From NCBI GenBank assembly GCA_022712895.1, contig JAFLJS010000045.1:26747-90746 (forward strand): a DNA stretch of 64,000 nucleotides. Reading direction: 5' to 3'. A program made the translations under genes and the position numbers. Positions within the stretch are counted from its first letter, which is position 1. Every line of letters starts with the position of its first letter. The DNA is from Desulfocapsa sp. (GTDB taxonomy: Bacteria > Desulfobacterota > Desulfobulbia > Desulfobulbales > Desulfocapsaceae). Shown one piece after another: positions 8,284 through 16,766 of this stretch. Below the pieces are notes generated by a model. It had not been told where the DNA came from and did not search any database. It saw only the letters and a program-made list of their open reading frames with translations.

Positions 8284-9428
8284 TAGGATATCTCATCGTA
8301 GAGAAGATGAGCATCTGCCGGAGAGAGGTCAAGAATTGCCTGTAGAAAACCAACTGATTTCTTCTGGTCAATTAGCAGGGTACTTAGCGCATCAAAAAAA
8401 GAACTGTTAAAGCTGTCTTTAGTACAAGAGATATAATCTTTGGGTGCTGGAGGTGTTTCGTCAAATAATGTTTCTGCTACTGAATGGTACTGGCTACAGA
8501 AATGATTGTTTACCCGATAAATGGCCTTATCTTTTTCAAGATCAATGAGTGGATTTCCATGGTTCGCCGCTGCCTTGTTGATCTCAATGTATATCGTTAA
8601 GGGGGAAACGATAAGTTCTTCGGCAAGTTCTTTTATTCTGGAAATCTGTTGATGTGTAGATTTTAGTCTTCTCAGGTGAATATATTCTTTTTCCGCGATC
8701 TCTTGAGGGACAAGTAGCGCACCAGCAAAAGCCTCGGCAAAGTCCTCCGCTTCATCACCTCTTAACTCAGGTGTTTTCACATGACCTAGTTCATGTGCCA
8801 TCCAAAATTTAAAATCATGAGTCTTGCTGTCCAGGTTTAAATAAATCCAGGTTGTCATTGAGGAGGGTAAAAAAACATGGAGTGCGTTTTCATGGTTTTT
8901 TTTGTTTCCCCACAAGACAGGGATAATAACTGCATGATGCCGGTTGAAAAAACTAATCAGATCGCCAAACTCGATAACTGAGGGGGCGTTACCGTTGATT
9001 TCGTTGCGAACCCGCTCAGCGGCAAGCTGGACGTATTCATAGTCATCTTTAGGGTTGATAAGTGAAGGAGGTCGGGATTGACAATCGTAAGGGAGGTAGG
9101 AAACCAGTTGTTGAAGTAAAAAACCTTTATCTCTTGCAGCTTCAAGGTAATCTTCTGATATTTTATGCCCGCCTTTTTTTCTGAAGGCCACAACCGGTTC
9201 TTCGGAAACGTCTAGTTTCAGGACAAGTTCATCAAAAGAAAGTGAAAGTATCTTTGCAAGTTTTAAAAGCTTAGCAGGGCGAGGGAACTTTTTGTTTTTA
9301 AACCATTTAGAAACGGTTTCTCGGGAAACGCCAATCTCAGTGGCAAGTTGACTCTGTGACCAACCAATTGCAGCTAATCTGATCTTGATCTCTGGTAGCT
9401 TGAGATTTTTTTTTGCTTTTTTATTCAT
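8283..9428 (-). CDS. XRE-family regulator with ImmA/IrrE metallopeptidase domain
   Basis: 381 residues. Residues ~10-70 form an XRE helix-turn-helix (IKIRLAAIGWSQSQLATEIG, VSRETVSKWFKNKKFP). The central part carries the zinc peptidase motif HELGHV with a downstream acidic stretch and FAGALLVP, hallmarks of the COG2856 ImmA/IrrE family, which cleave repressors or antitoxins. It overlaps the PIN-like gene by one base. Such XRE-ImmA plus PIN pairs occur on mobile elements and are thought to be toxin-antitoxin-like or stress modules. The minus-strand promoter would lie just above 9430. Confidence 0.85.
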   Translation of the reverse strand: MNKKAKKNLKLPEIKIRLAAIGWSQSQLATEIGVSRETVSKWFKNKKFPRPAKLLKLAKILSLSFDELVLKLDVSEEPVVAFRKKGGHKISEDYLEAARDKGFLLQQLVSYLPYDCQSRPPSLINPKDDYEYVQLAAERVRNEINGNAPSVIEFGDLISFFNRHHAVIIPVLWGNKKNHENALHVFLPSSMTTWIYLNLDSKTHDFKFWMAHELGHVKTPELRGDEAEDFAEAFAGALLVPQEIAEKEYIHLRRLKSTHQQISRIKELAEELIVSPLTIYIEINKAAANHGNPLIDLEKDKAIYRVNNHFCSQYHSVAETLFDETPPAPKDYISCTKDSFNSSFFDALSTLLIDQKKSVGFLQAILDLSPADAHLLYDEIS

Positions 9429-9818
9429 AGTCTAAATATATCCTTTTTGTCATCTTTTGTCAACCGACAGGTGGTGTTTTCGACGACCTGTTCCTTAAGG
9501 GAAACTTTCTAGAATATTATTATTTTGTTGATATATGAACTGTTGTCCACTCATTTTAAGCATCGAATTCACAATTGCTTAGCTTTAAAAGAGCCTTGGC
9601 TATCTTGTCGATATCCGAGTGTGTTGTTTGTTGGGGTGCCGTTGTCAAACTGTGGATAATTTCCCCTTGCCGCTGGTATGCTATTCTACCATAGCTCGTG
9701 AAGGTTGTTAAAACCTGCTCATGCTGTCAATCAGCGTCCAAAATTGATCCCCTAAAATAATAAAATATCTCCAATTCACACATGAATTCTACAATCAGTA
9801 GGCTAAGGTAGCTCACGC
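9429..9818. other. Intergenic region upstream of the XRE-ImmA gene
   Basis: About 390 bp without a credible gene. It must contain the promoter of the minus-strand XRE-ImmA/PIN pair; I see no confident boxes or operator. Confidence 0.4.
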
Positions 9819-9897
9819 TTTTTCTGGAGCGAGAATGGGCCAAAGTGCAGCTCGTCGGAGCAGAAGAAAAAGTGTATGCGGAATTTCAGCAACATGC
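9819..9897 (+). repeat. Right arm of a ~78-bp inverted repeat
   Basis: Inverted match of 7477-7554 (see that entry). On the plus strand it can be read as EREWAKVQLVGAEEKVYAEF, which looks like protein-coding transposase debris that continues weakly to about 9930. Confidence 0.75.
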
Positions 9898-10229
9898 TCC
9901 TTCTCTTGTTTCACCCTTTTGGTTAATGCCTCCTGGAAGGCATCAGTCATACCGTAAAGTTTTAGCTCTTTAAGTAAGAGTAACAGTTCAGTGCCTGTCT
10001 GCAGGCACGTTCCGTTATATCTACCTCATGTATCCTGGCTGCATTCAGGGTATTAACAAATTCCTTGTCGCCTCTTGGCCGAGAGAGTAATCACTTCTGT
10101 CTCTTCAGTAGAGATGCAGGAAGTTTCCAGTCTTTGAATGGAGCGCCATCTTTTACAACCTGTATGCGAGTGGCTGATGCCCTGACTGTTGCGGTCTTGC
10201 CGGAGAGCTTGCAATCTACGCTGTCGTGG

Positions 10230-10510
10230 TTGCGGTCATATCACACAAGGCCAGTTTGCGACACTCTACATTTTTTATCTGCCCTTTCTCCTAGCCTGCG
10301 CCAGGAGAACAAGCCGACCGGCTCGACAAAATAATGACGGCATAGCTGGACAAATCTATGATTAAATATCCGCTCTTTACCATGCAGTACCTTGGTAACT
10401 GCTGTGGACACATTGTCATAGATTCCGCGTTTGAGTGTGCCACCAACGAAAGTAAAAGCACGGTTATGGGCATCAAAAACCATCTCACTACTGTCACTCT
10501 CTGAGATACA
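10230..10510 (-). pseudogene. IS21 istA transposase remnant
   Basis: On the minus strand an open stretch reads MVFDAHNRAFTFVGGTLKRG, then IYDNVSTAVTKVL, KERIFNHRFVQLCRHY and FVEPV, the well-known central part of the IS21 IstA transposase. A frameshift to another minus frame near 10290 gives SRSACSPGAG. The N- and C-terminal parts are missing. With the IstB fragment at 7171 it suggests that one IS21 copy was broken up here. The bases from 9898 to 10230 show only further eroded IS-like sequence. Confidence 0.75.
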
Positions 10511-10761
10511 CCGTTTAAAAGAACATCCTCATGGTTCCAATCAAACTGCTACGCTTCACCAGCTTCAAATTGTAAGCTTGCAATTTTGAAGGTTTTCCAA
10601 AATAAATCCACAAAGGGACTTCATGAAGTGTCCAAGCTAAAAACTGGCTAGTCAAACATACTGAAGTTTGGAGTTTCGAAAACCACCTCTTTCGGGGGTT
10701 TTGGCTGGTGGTTTCTTTTTGAAGAGCCGTTTTCGATTGACATCTTTCTTGTTTTATGGAA

Positions 10762-10796
10762 TTAGTTGCCTCGTTAATAATTAATGAGGCAACTAA
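10762..10796. promoter_or_regulatory. Inverted-repeat operator at the start of the marR gene
   Basis: TTAGTTGCCTC (10762-10772) is repeated in inverted orientation as GAGGCAACTAA (10786-10796), with an AT-rich centre. The right arm contains the GAGG ribosome site of the MarR gene. A regulator bound here would block transcription and initiation, as expected for autorepression. Confidence 0.7.
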
Positions 10797-11245
10797 TGAA
10801 GTCATGTAAGGATGAATCCATAGGTAGGCTGCTCTATCTGACGACCCAGGCAATGAATTTCCATGCGGAAAAGGCACTCAAACCTTATGGCTTGACAGTG
10901 GAACAGCTGATTTTGCTGAAAAATATGCCTGAAGATAACGCATTATCTCAGAATCAACTCTGTGAGATTGTGGAAAAAAGTGCTGCCAATGTAACAAGAA
11001 TTCTGGATCGTCTTGAAAGAAAAGGTTTTGTGGTGAGGAAACAGAATCCTGCCGATCGTCGTTCCACTCTTCTATTCTTGACTGATCAGGGAAAGGAAAT
11101 GGTTGAAAAGGTACATAATTTGTTTGAATCTTTTTCCGAGCATCTGACCAATGGAATCTCTGCCCAAGAGCAGGATCTGTTTGTGCAGCTTCTTTCTAAA
11201 ATTCGAGATAATCTCGACACACTTACGAACAGTTCTTCCAGTTAA
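10796..11245 (+). CDS. MarR-family transcriptional regulator of the efflux operon
   Basis: 149 residues from the ATG at 10796, which has GAGG six bases upstream; the in-frame ATG at 10784 lies inside the operator palindrome. The winged helix is clear: LSQNQLCEIVEKSAANVTRILDRLERKGFV followed by the wing VRKQNPADRRSTLLFLTDQG with the DxR motif of MarR proteins. It begins a plus-strand operon with a membrane fusion protein, an RND pump and a TolC-type protein. By analogy with MarR/MexR regulators it should repress this operon and release on binding a pump substrate. Confidence 0.9.
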   Translation: MKSCKDESIGRLLYLTTQAMNFHAEKALKPYGLTVEQLILLKNMPEDNALSQNQLCEIVEKSAANVTRILDRLERKGFVVRKQNPADRRSTLLFLTDQGKEMVEKVHNLFESFSEHLTNGISAQEQDLFVQLLSKIRDNLDTLTNSSSS

Positions 11246-11269
11246 CATATTTTTTCAAAGAGGTATTTC

Positions 11270-12319
11270 ATGCGATCTTTATTTGTGCTTTTCGTTCTTT
11301 TTTTTATTGTCACTCCGCTTTCTGCTCAGGAGCCGCCTCCGGCCTCAGTAATTATAACCAAAGTGCAAAGTGAGAAAGTGTCACAGACTCAGTCTGTTAT
11401 AGGTATTCTCTACTATGATCGTATCAGTGAAGTCTCAACTGAAGTGACCGGGCTGGTACAAACAGTACTTGCCCGAAAAGGTACTCATGTGAAAAAGGGT
11501 GATATCCTTGTTAACCTAGATACAGAGATGCTCGATAATGAAATTTCTTTAAAGAAAACACATATTGCTCAGAACGAATTACTTCTGCAAAATACTGAGA
11601 AAAATTTCAAACGGCTTGAGACCCTCTACAAAGAATCTGGGGTGAGTGAAAAAGATTACGATGATGCACTCTTTACATTCCAGAACGCCAGGCTTGAAAA
11701 ACAGGCTCGGCAGGAAGAGCTTGCCAATCTGTTTATCAAAAAGAAACGCAGTGTTATCCGTGCGCCCTTTGATGGCATAATCCTCACAAAAGACGTGGAC
11801 ACCGGTGCCTGGGTACAACAGGGGAAACAATTGGTATCTATCGGTTCCAGCAATGATCTCTTTGTCCGGGCCCCTATTGGAGAAGGACTGCTGCGTTATC
11901 TGAAAAAAGAACAGCAGGTATCAGTTATCCTAAATGCATTTGAAAGAGAAGTTGAGGGAGTGGTGGAAGATATTGATCCTGTTGCTGATGTTAAAACCAA
12001 AAATATTTTTGTGAAAATTCGAATCCCCTCCCAAGAGATAATTGCTGCTAATATGTCTGCCACAGTCCACCTTCCGGCAAGTACTGAAAAAGAGCTTTGT
12101 ATTATTCCTCGTGCTGCTCTAATTAAATTTCAGGGTAAAGATTTTGTCTACACAATAAAAGACGACAAAGCAGCCATTCTGCCTGTACATATCGCCGCCT
12201 TTATGGGTGAAAAGATAGGGGTTCGCGTTGGACCGCTTATGCCTGGAATGGTTGTTGTCATAGAAGGGAATGAACGACTTCGTCCGGATCAATCCGTACG
12301 GGTGACTGGAGAAAAATAA
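11270..12319 (+). CDS. RND efflux periplasmic adaptor (membrane fusion protein)
   Basis: 349 residues with an N-terminal signal peptide (MRSLFVLFVLFFIVTPLSAQ). It has the HlyD/AcrA architecture: a lipoyl-type half (VSTEVTGLVQTVLARKGTHVKKGDILVNLD), a helical hairpin (~85-155), the second lipoyl half (RAPFDGIILTKDVDTGAWV) and beta-barrel domains. It bridges the inner-membrane pump and the outer-membrane channel in the periplasm. Its TAA overlaps the ATG of the RND gene (TAATG). There is no lipobox, so it is probably held by its partners. Confidence 0.92.
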   Translation: MRSLFVLFVLFFIVTPLSAQEPPPASVIITKVQSEKVSQTQSVIGILYYDRISEVSTEVTGLVQTVLARKGTHVKKGDILVNLDTEMLDNEISLKKTHIAQNELLLQNTEKNFKRLETLYKESGVSEKDYDDALFTFQNARLEKQARQEELANLFIKKKRSVIRAPFDGIILTKDVDTGAWVQQGKQLVSIGSSNDLFVRAPIGEGLLRYLKKEQQVSVILNAFEREVEGVVEDIDPVADVKTKNIFVKIRIPSQEIIAANMSATVHLPASTEKELCIIPRAALIKFQGKDFVYTIKDDKAAILPVHIAAFMGEKIGVRVGPLMPGMVVVIEGNERLRPDQSVRVTGEK

Positions 12320-15300
12320 TGGATCTTATAAAATATTCCCTCGAAAAGCCGGTATCAGTCTCCGTTGGAGTGATCATGATACTGGTTTTTGGTTTTATCG
12401 GTCTCAATAAATTACCGGTGCAACTCACCCCGGATGTAGAGACACCGCAGATTACCGTAAAAACCACATGGGGTGGTGCAACACCTTACGAAATTGAGAA
12501 AGAGATCGTTGAACAGCAGGAAGAGGTACTGAAAGGCTTGCAGGGACTCACCAAAATGGAGAGTGCCAGTTATAATGGATATGGTGAGATTACGCTTTCT
12601 TTTGGCTTGAAAACCTCCCTTGACGACGCTCTGCTCAGAGTTTCCAACAAGATTAACGAGGTCGGCAATTATCCGGAAAATGTGAATCGTCCAACCATTG
12701 AATCTGCTGGTGCCAACTCCTCGCCAGTCATTTGGATGATGCTAAAACCTCTGGAGGATAACGAAGAATCCATCGATCATTATCTAAGCTATTTTGAAGA
12801 CAATGTACGTCAGCACCTTGAGCGGGTAAAAGGTGTTGGATCACTCTTTATTTTTGGCGGAGCCTTGTCCGAACTCCATATCACACTGGATATGGGGAAA
12901 ATGGCCAGTCATAACATCTCCATCAACCAGGTTATCAGTGCAATTCGCAGTGCCAACAGCACCAACTCTGCCGGCGTGTTGGGGATAGGTCGTAAAAACT
13001 ATCGTATCCGCACCATGGGGCAGTTTCAATCTCCGGCAGATGCCATGGAGGTGGTTGTTTTTGATGACGGTATCAAACGAGTCTACCTCAGGGAAATTGC
13101 CGAAGTTGATAAAGGATATGCCAAACAAAATATCGCAGTTATGCACAGTGGTGACCCGGTTATCGTTATAGGTGTACGCAAAGAGCCGGGAACCAATGTC
13201 CTGGCAATGACTGATAGGCTTGAAGAAGAAGTGGAACGTCTCAATCAGGGGCTTCTGGCAGAAAAGAAGTTGTATATCGATTGGGTCTATGATCAGCGCC
13301 CCTATATCACCACCGCCATCAATCTGGTAAAAAAGAACGTTGCCATCGGTAGTGCGCTGGCAGTTTGTGTCCTCCTTATCTTCCTCCGCAGTGTGCGTTC
13401 CACCCTGACCATAGCAGTGGCTATTCCCATCTCTGCCATCGGTTCTTTTATCTTTTTATGGATCACCGGTCGAAATCTGAATGTTGTTTCCCTGGCCGGT
13501 ATCTCTTTTGCTGTTGGTATGTTGGTTGATAACTCCATTGTTGTTATGGAAAACATTGATCGCCACCGAAAGATGGGGAAATCTTCCTACAAAGCCTCCT
13601 GGGAAGGAACTAGGGAGGTCTTGGGAGCGGTTTTTGCCTCTACTGCCACCACAATAGCGGTTTTTCTACCGATTATTTTTATGCAGGAAGAGGCCGGGCA
13701 GCTTTTTCGTGATATAGCCATTGCCATTACCTTTTCCATCCTCATCAGTCTTTTTGTTTCTGTCTCTGTCATTCCGACACTTACCTATCAGCTTTTTAAG
13801 GGCAGGAAGCAAAAGAAACCAAACAAGCTGCAAAAAAGTGTTGTTGGCCCATTTATTGTCCGAATTATCATGCGCTTTTCAAATTTCTGTCTGAAAACTA
13901 TTTTTACCAGGGCAGTCACTGTAATCTCTTTTACTTCTTTCTCCATAGGACTTATTTTTCTGCTGTTGCCAAGTGCAGAGTATCTGCCACAGGGGAATCA
14001 AAATCTCATCCTCAATATACTTATCCCACCACCGGGATACTCACAGGAGAAAATGCAGGAATTGGGTTCCTATATATATAAAGAATCTGAACCCTATTTT
14101 AAAGAAGACGGGAAAGATGGAATCCCTCAGATTAAAGATATGTTTTTTGTCGGCGCTGACCGTTTTACCCTTTTTGGCGGGATATCCACCCATGAAACCA
14201 GAGCTGCGGAGATGATGCCTCTCTTTACCCGTATTATACGCTCAATTCCTGGTGTCTTCGGAGTTAGTATTCAGGCGGGTATTTTTGAAAGCGGGATTGG
14301 TGAAGGACGTACCGTGAACGTCAATATCGCAGGGGAAGATATTGATCAGATCGTGGCCACAAGCAGGGCACTGTTTGGAGTCATTAGTGCCAAAATCCCT
14401 GCTGCCCAAGTTCGTCCAGTGCCTTCTCTTGAAACCAGTTATCCTGAGATCCAGATGATTCCCAACAAGGAAAAACTGGCAGCTAGTGGAATGACCGGTA
14501 AAGACCTTGGAATCTATATTGATGTCCTTATGGATGGACGGAAAATTGATGAATACCGTCCCGAGGGAAGTAAACAGGAAGATCTGATACTGACAGGAAA
14601 TGAGTCGATTTTTGACTCTCCCGAAAAAATCCTCAAGAGCAGTATTGTTAATGGACTGGGAAGTCTCATTCGAGTGGGTGATGTGGCTGATCTGGTTTAC
14701 AGCCAGGGTATGCCTCAGATCAACCACCTGGAACGCAAACGAACCATTACTCTACAGGTAACCCCACCCAAAGATCTGCCTCTGCAATCCGCCATGGATA
14801 TCATCGAACATGAAGCAGTTGCCCCTCTAAGGGCGGCCGGCCAGTTAGAAGGAGTCGAGGTTACCATTGGCGGGAATGCAGATAAACTCATTGAGGCTCG
14901 GAATGCTCTGCAATGGAACCTGCTGTTAGCTCTATTGATTACGTATCTTCTTATGGCAGCGCTTTTTGAAAATTTTCTCTACCCTCTTATCATCATGTGT
15001 TCAATCCCTCTGGCAGCGGCGGGAGGATTCCTTGGTCTGCAATCGGTAAATACGTTTGTAGCACCCCAGGGTTTTGATATTCTGGCCATGCTTGGATTTA
15101 TTATCCTCATTGGAACCGTGGTTAATAATGCCATTCTTATCGTTCATCAGTCCCTGAATAATGTTCGATATAATGGCTTACAGGGAACCGAGGCAATTTC
15201 TGAGGCGGTTCGAACAAGAATACGACCCATCTTTATGAGTGCAACAAGTTCCGTGTTAGCTATGTTGCCCATGGTCCTTTCCACAGGCTCCGGCTCTGAA

Positions 15301-15432
15301 CTTTATCGTGGCCTTGGTTCTATCTTATTGGGAGGATTAGCACTTTCTACCCTCTTAACCCTTTTTGTTATCCCGGCACTGCTGGCTTTTGTTATCCGTT
15401 TTGAAAGGAGTCGTATCAATGAAAAAATATAG
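12319..15432 (+). CDS. RND-family efflux transporter (AcrB/HAE1 type)
   Basis: 1037 residues, full length for an AcrB-type proton-driven exporter. Features include an N-terminal membrane helix after MDLIKYSLEKPVSV, two large periplasmic loops, and two blocks of membrane helices around residues ~335-500 and ~860-1030. The family signature GISFAVGMLVDNSIVVMENIDRH in helix 4 carries the proton-relay acidic residues. It forms the inner-membrane part of a tripartite pump with the adjacent adaptor and TolC-type protein. The substrate cannot be told from sequence. Confidence 0.94.
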   Translation: MDLIKYSLEKPVSVSVGVIMILVFGFIGLNKLPVQLTPDVETPQITVKTTWGGATPYEIEKEIVEQQEEVLKGLQGLTKMESASYNGYGEITLSFGLKTSLDDALLRVSNKINEVGNYPENVNRPTIESAGANSSPVIWMMLKPLEDNEESIDHYLSYFEDNVRQHLERVKGVGSLFIFGGALSELHITLDMGKMASHNISINQVISAIRSANSTNSAGVLGIGRKNYRIRTMGQFQSPADAMEVVVFDDGIKRVYLREIAEVDKGYAKQNIAVMHSGDPVIVIGVRKEPGTNVLAMTDRLEEEVERLNQGLLAEKKLYIDWVYDQRPYITTAINLVKKNVAIGSALAVCVLLIFLRSVRSTLTIAVAIPISAIGSFIFLWITGRNLNVVSLAGISFAVGMLVDNSIVVMENIDRHRKMGKSSYKASWEGTREVLGAVFASTATTIAVFLPIIFMQEEAGQLFRDIAIAITFSILISLFVSVSVIPTLTYQLFKGRKQKKPNKLQKSVVGPFIVRIIMRFSNFCLKTIFTRAVTVISFTSFSIGLIFLLLPSAEYLPQGNQNLILNILIPPPGYSQEKMQELGSYIYKESEPYFKEDGKDGIPQIKDMFFVGADRFTLFGGISTHETRAAEMMPLFTRIIRSIPGVFGVSIQAGIFESGIGEGRTVNVNIAGEDIDQIVATSRALFGVISAKIPAAQVRPVPSLETSYPEIQMIPNKEKLAASGMTGKDLGIYIDVLMDGRKIDEYRPEGSKQEDLILTGNESIFDSPEKILKSSIVNGLGSLIRVGDVADLVYSQGMPQINHLERKRTITLQVTPPKDLPLQSAMDIIEHEAVAPLRAAGQLEGVEVTIGGNADKLIEARNALQWNLLLALLITYLLMAALFENFLYPLIIMCSIPLAAAGGFLGLQSVNTFVAPQGFDILAMLGFIILIGTVVNNAILIVHQSLNNVRYNGLQGTEAISEAVRTRIRPIFMSATSSVLAMLPMVLSTGSGSELYRGLGSILLGGLALSTLLTLFVIPALLAFVIRFERSRINEKI

Positions 15433-16696
15433 TTTTCTTTTTCTCCTTCTGTTGCTGTTCCCCAGCACTTCTGTTTTTGCCCTTAATCTTGCCGAGATGC
15501 AGGAGACGGCCATACAGAGCAGAGAAATTGTCAAGCGCTACCAAACCAGCCTTGAGAAAAGCGGCCAGGAGGTGGAACGTGTCAAAAGTGGGTACTATCC
15601 ATCGCTGAATATAGGCTATCAGGCCAATAATCTAGATGAGGCGGCCAGGTTTGAACACCGTCAAAACAGCTCCATCTATGCCACTGCGGGGATGAATATA
15701 TTTGCAGGATTTAAAGACCGTTATTCCATCAAATCTGCAAAGATTCTTCAAAAAGTTAATGGTTATCGACTTAAAGGAATCGAGCAGGATATCCAGCTCA
15801 ATGTGGCCTTACGTTATCTCAGTGTCTATGAGCGTCGGGCAAATCTAACAGTGGCTCAGGATGGATTAATAACCCTGAAACGACTCTATCAGGATGGTGG
15901 GAGACGCTTGCAGGTTGGGCTTATCGGACAGAACGAGCTGTTAAAAATAAAGGTCGATCTGGATAATTCTGATATTACCAGGAAAAAAGGGCAGGCTGAT
16001 CTGGAAAAAAGTATCCAGTTATTGGGGCGGGAGATTAACCGCTCCCTTACCATTGAGGAGCTAAGTTTTGAGGAGTTTGCCATTCTGCCAAAGCTGGGAG
16101 AACAGGAGCTGTATAAAGAAAGAATGCTCAAAAATCGTTCCGAACTCTTGACGTTAACCGGCCTTGCCGAATCTGCATCCATGCTGGTAAAGGTGGAACA
16201 GGGCAGCTATTACCCACGTATCGATTTGGTCGGCAGTTACTCACGTTACGATGACGATTTTATAAATGGAAATGGTGAAAACAGTGACGATGAGCTGCGG
16301 GCCCAGATGGTACTCTCGTATACTATTTTCGACGGTTTTGCCAGGGAGTCTTCCGTATCAAAGGCTAAACTCACTCTTCGCGAGCTTCAGTATGATATTG
16401 ATGAGCTGAAAAACAGTCTTATCACAGATCTTGCAAATATTTTCATCGATTACCGCGTAAGCATGGAAAATGTGGACGTGGCAAAGGAAGATATCCGCCA
16501 TGCTGAAGAAAATCTTCGCATTACACAGCTCAAGTATAAACAGGGTCTGCAACGTGAATCTGATTTGCTGGATGCTGTGACCAATCTCTCACGGTCTCGT
16601 TATAATCAGGTGGCCGTGATCAGAACTGTTTTTGAGAATGCCTTTCGGGTGAACAGAATGGTGGAAGAGTTCCGTTATCACAGTGCTGTTCTATGA
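15419..16696 (+). CDS. TolC-family outer membrane efflux protein
   Basis: 425 residues from the ATG at 15419, which overlaps the RND stop by 14 bases and starts a clean signal peptide (MKKYSFLFLLLLLFPSTSVF, cleavage near FALN). The mature protein has two repeated halves rich in long amphipathic helices alternating with short beta strands (YPSLNIGYQ; YYPRIDLVGSY), as in TolC. It should form the outer-membrane channel of the tripartite pump. It is the last gene of the operon; no strong hairpin terminator follows. Confidence 0.9.
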   Translation: MKKYSFLFLLLLLFPSTSVFALNLAEMQETAIQSREIVKRYQTSLEKSGQEVERVKSGYYPSLNIGYQANNLDEAARFEHRQNSSIYATAGMNIFAGFKDRYSIKSAKILQKVNGYRLKGIEQDIQLNVALRYLSVYERRANLTVAQDGLITLKRLYQDGGRRLQVGLIGQNELLKIKVDLDNSDITRKKGQADLEKSIQLLGREINRSLTIEELSFEEFAILPKLGEQELYKERMLKNRSELLTLTGLAESASMLVKVEQGSYYPRIDLVGSYSRYDDDFINGNGENSDDELRAQMVLSYTIFDGFARESSVSKAKLTLRELQYDIDELKNSLITDLANIFIDYRVSMENVDVAKEDIRHAEENLRITQLKYKQGLQRESDLLDAVTNLSRSRYNQVAVIRTVFENAFRVNRMVEEFRYHSAVL

Positions 16697-16766
16697 TTCA
16701 ATAAGCATCCGTCACCCTTCTAAACGGAAAATCTATCTGCGCTGTTTCTTGTCAGGAGAGCTATCT

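Noticed and set aside
10065-10334. Plus-strand 89-residue frame in the IS21 remnant
   Set aside because: The minus strand clearly encodes IstA debris, so this frame is a shadow.
10515-10877. Minus-strand 120-residue frame near the marR promoter
   Set aside because: Overlaps the operator and the marR start, no coding features.
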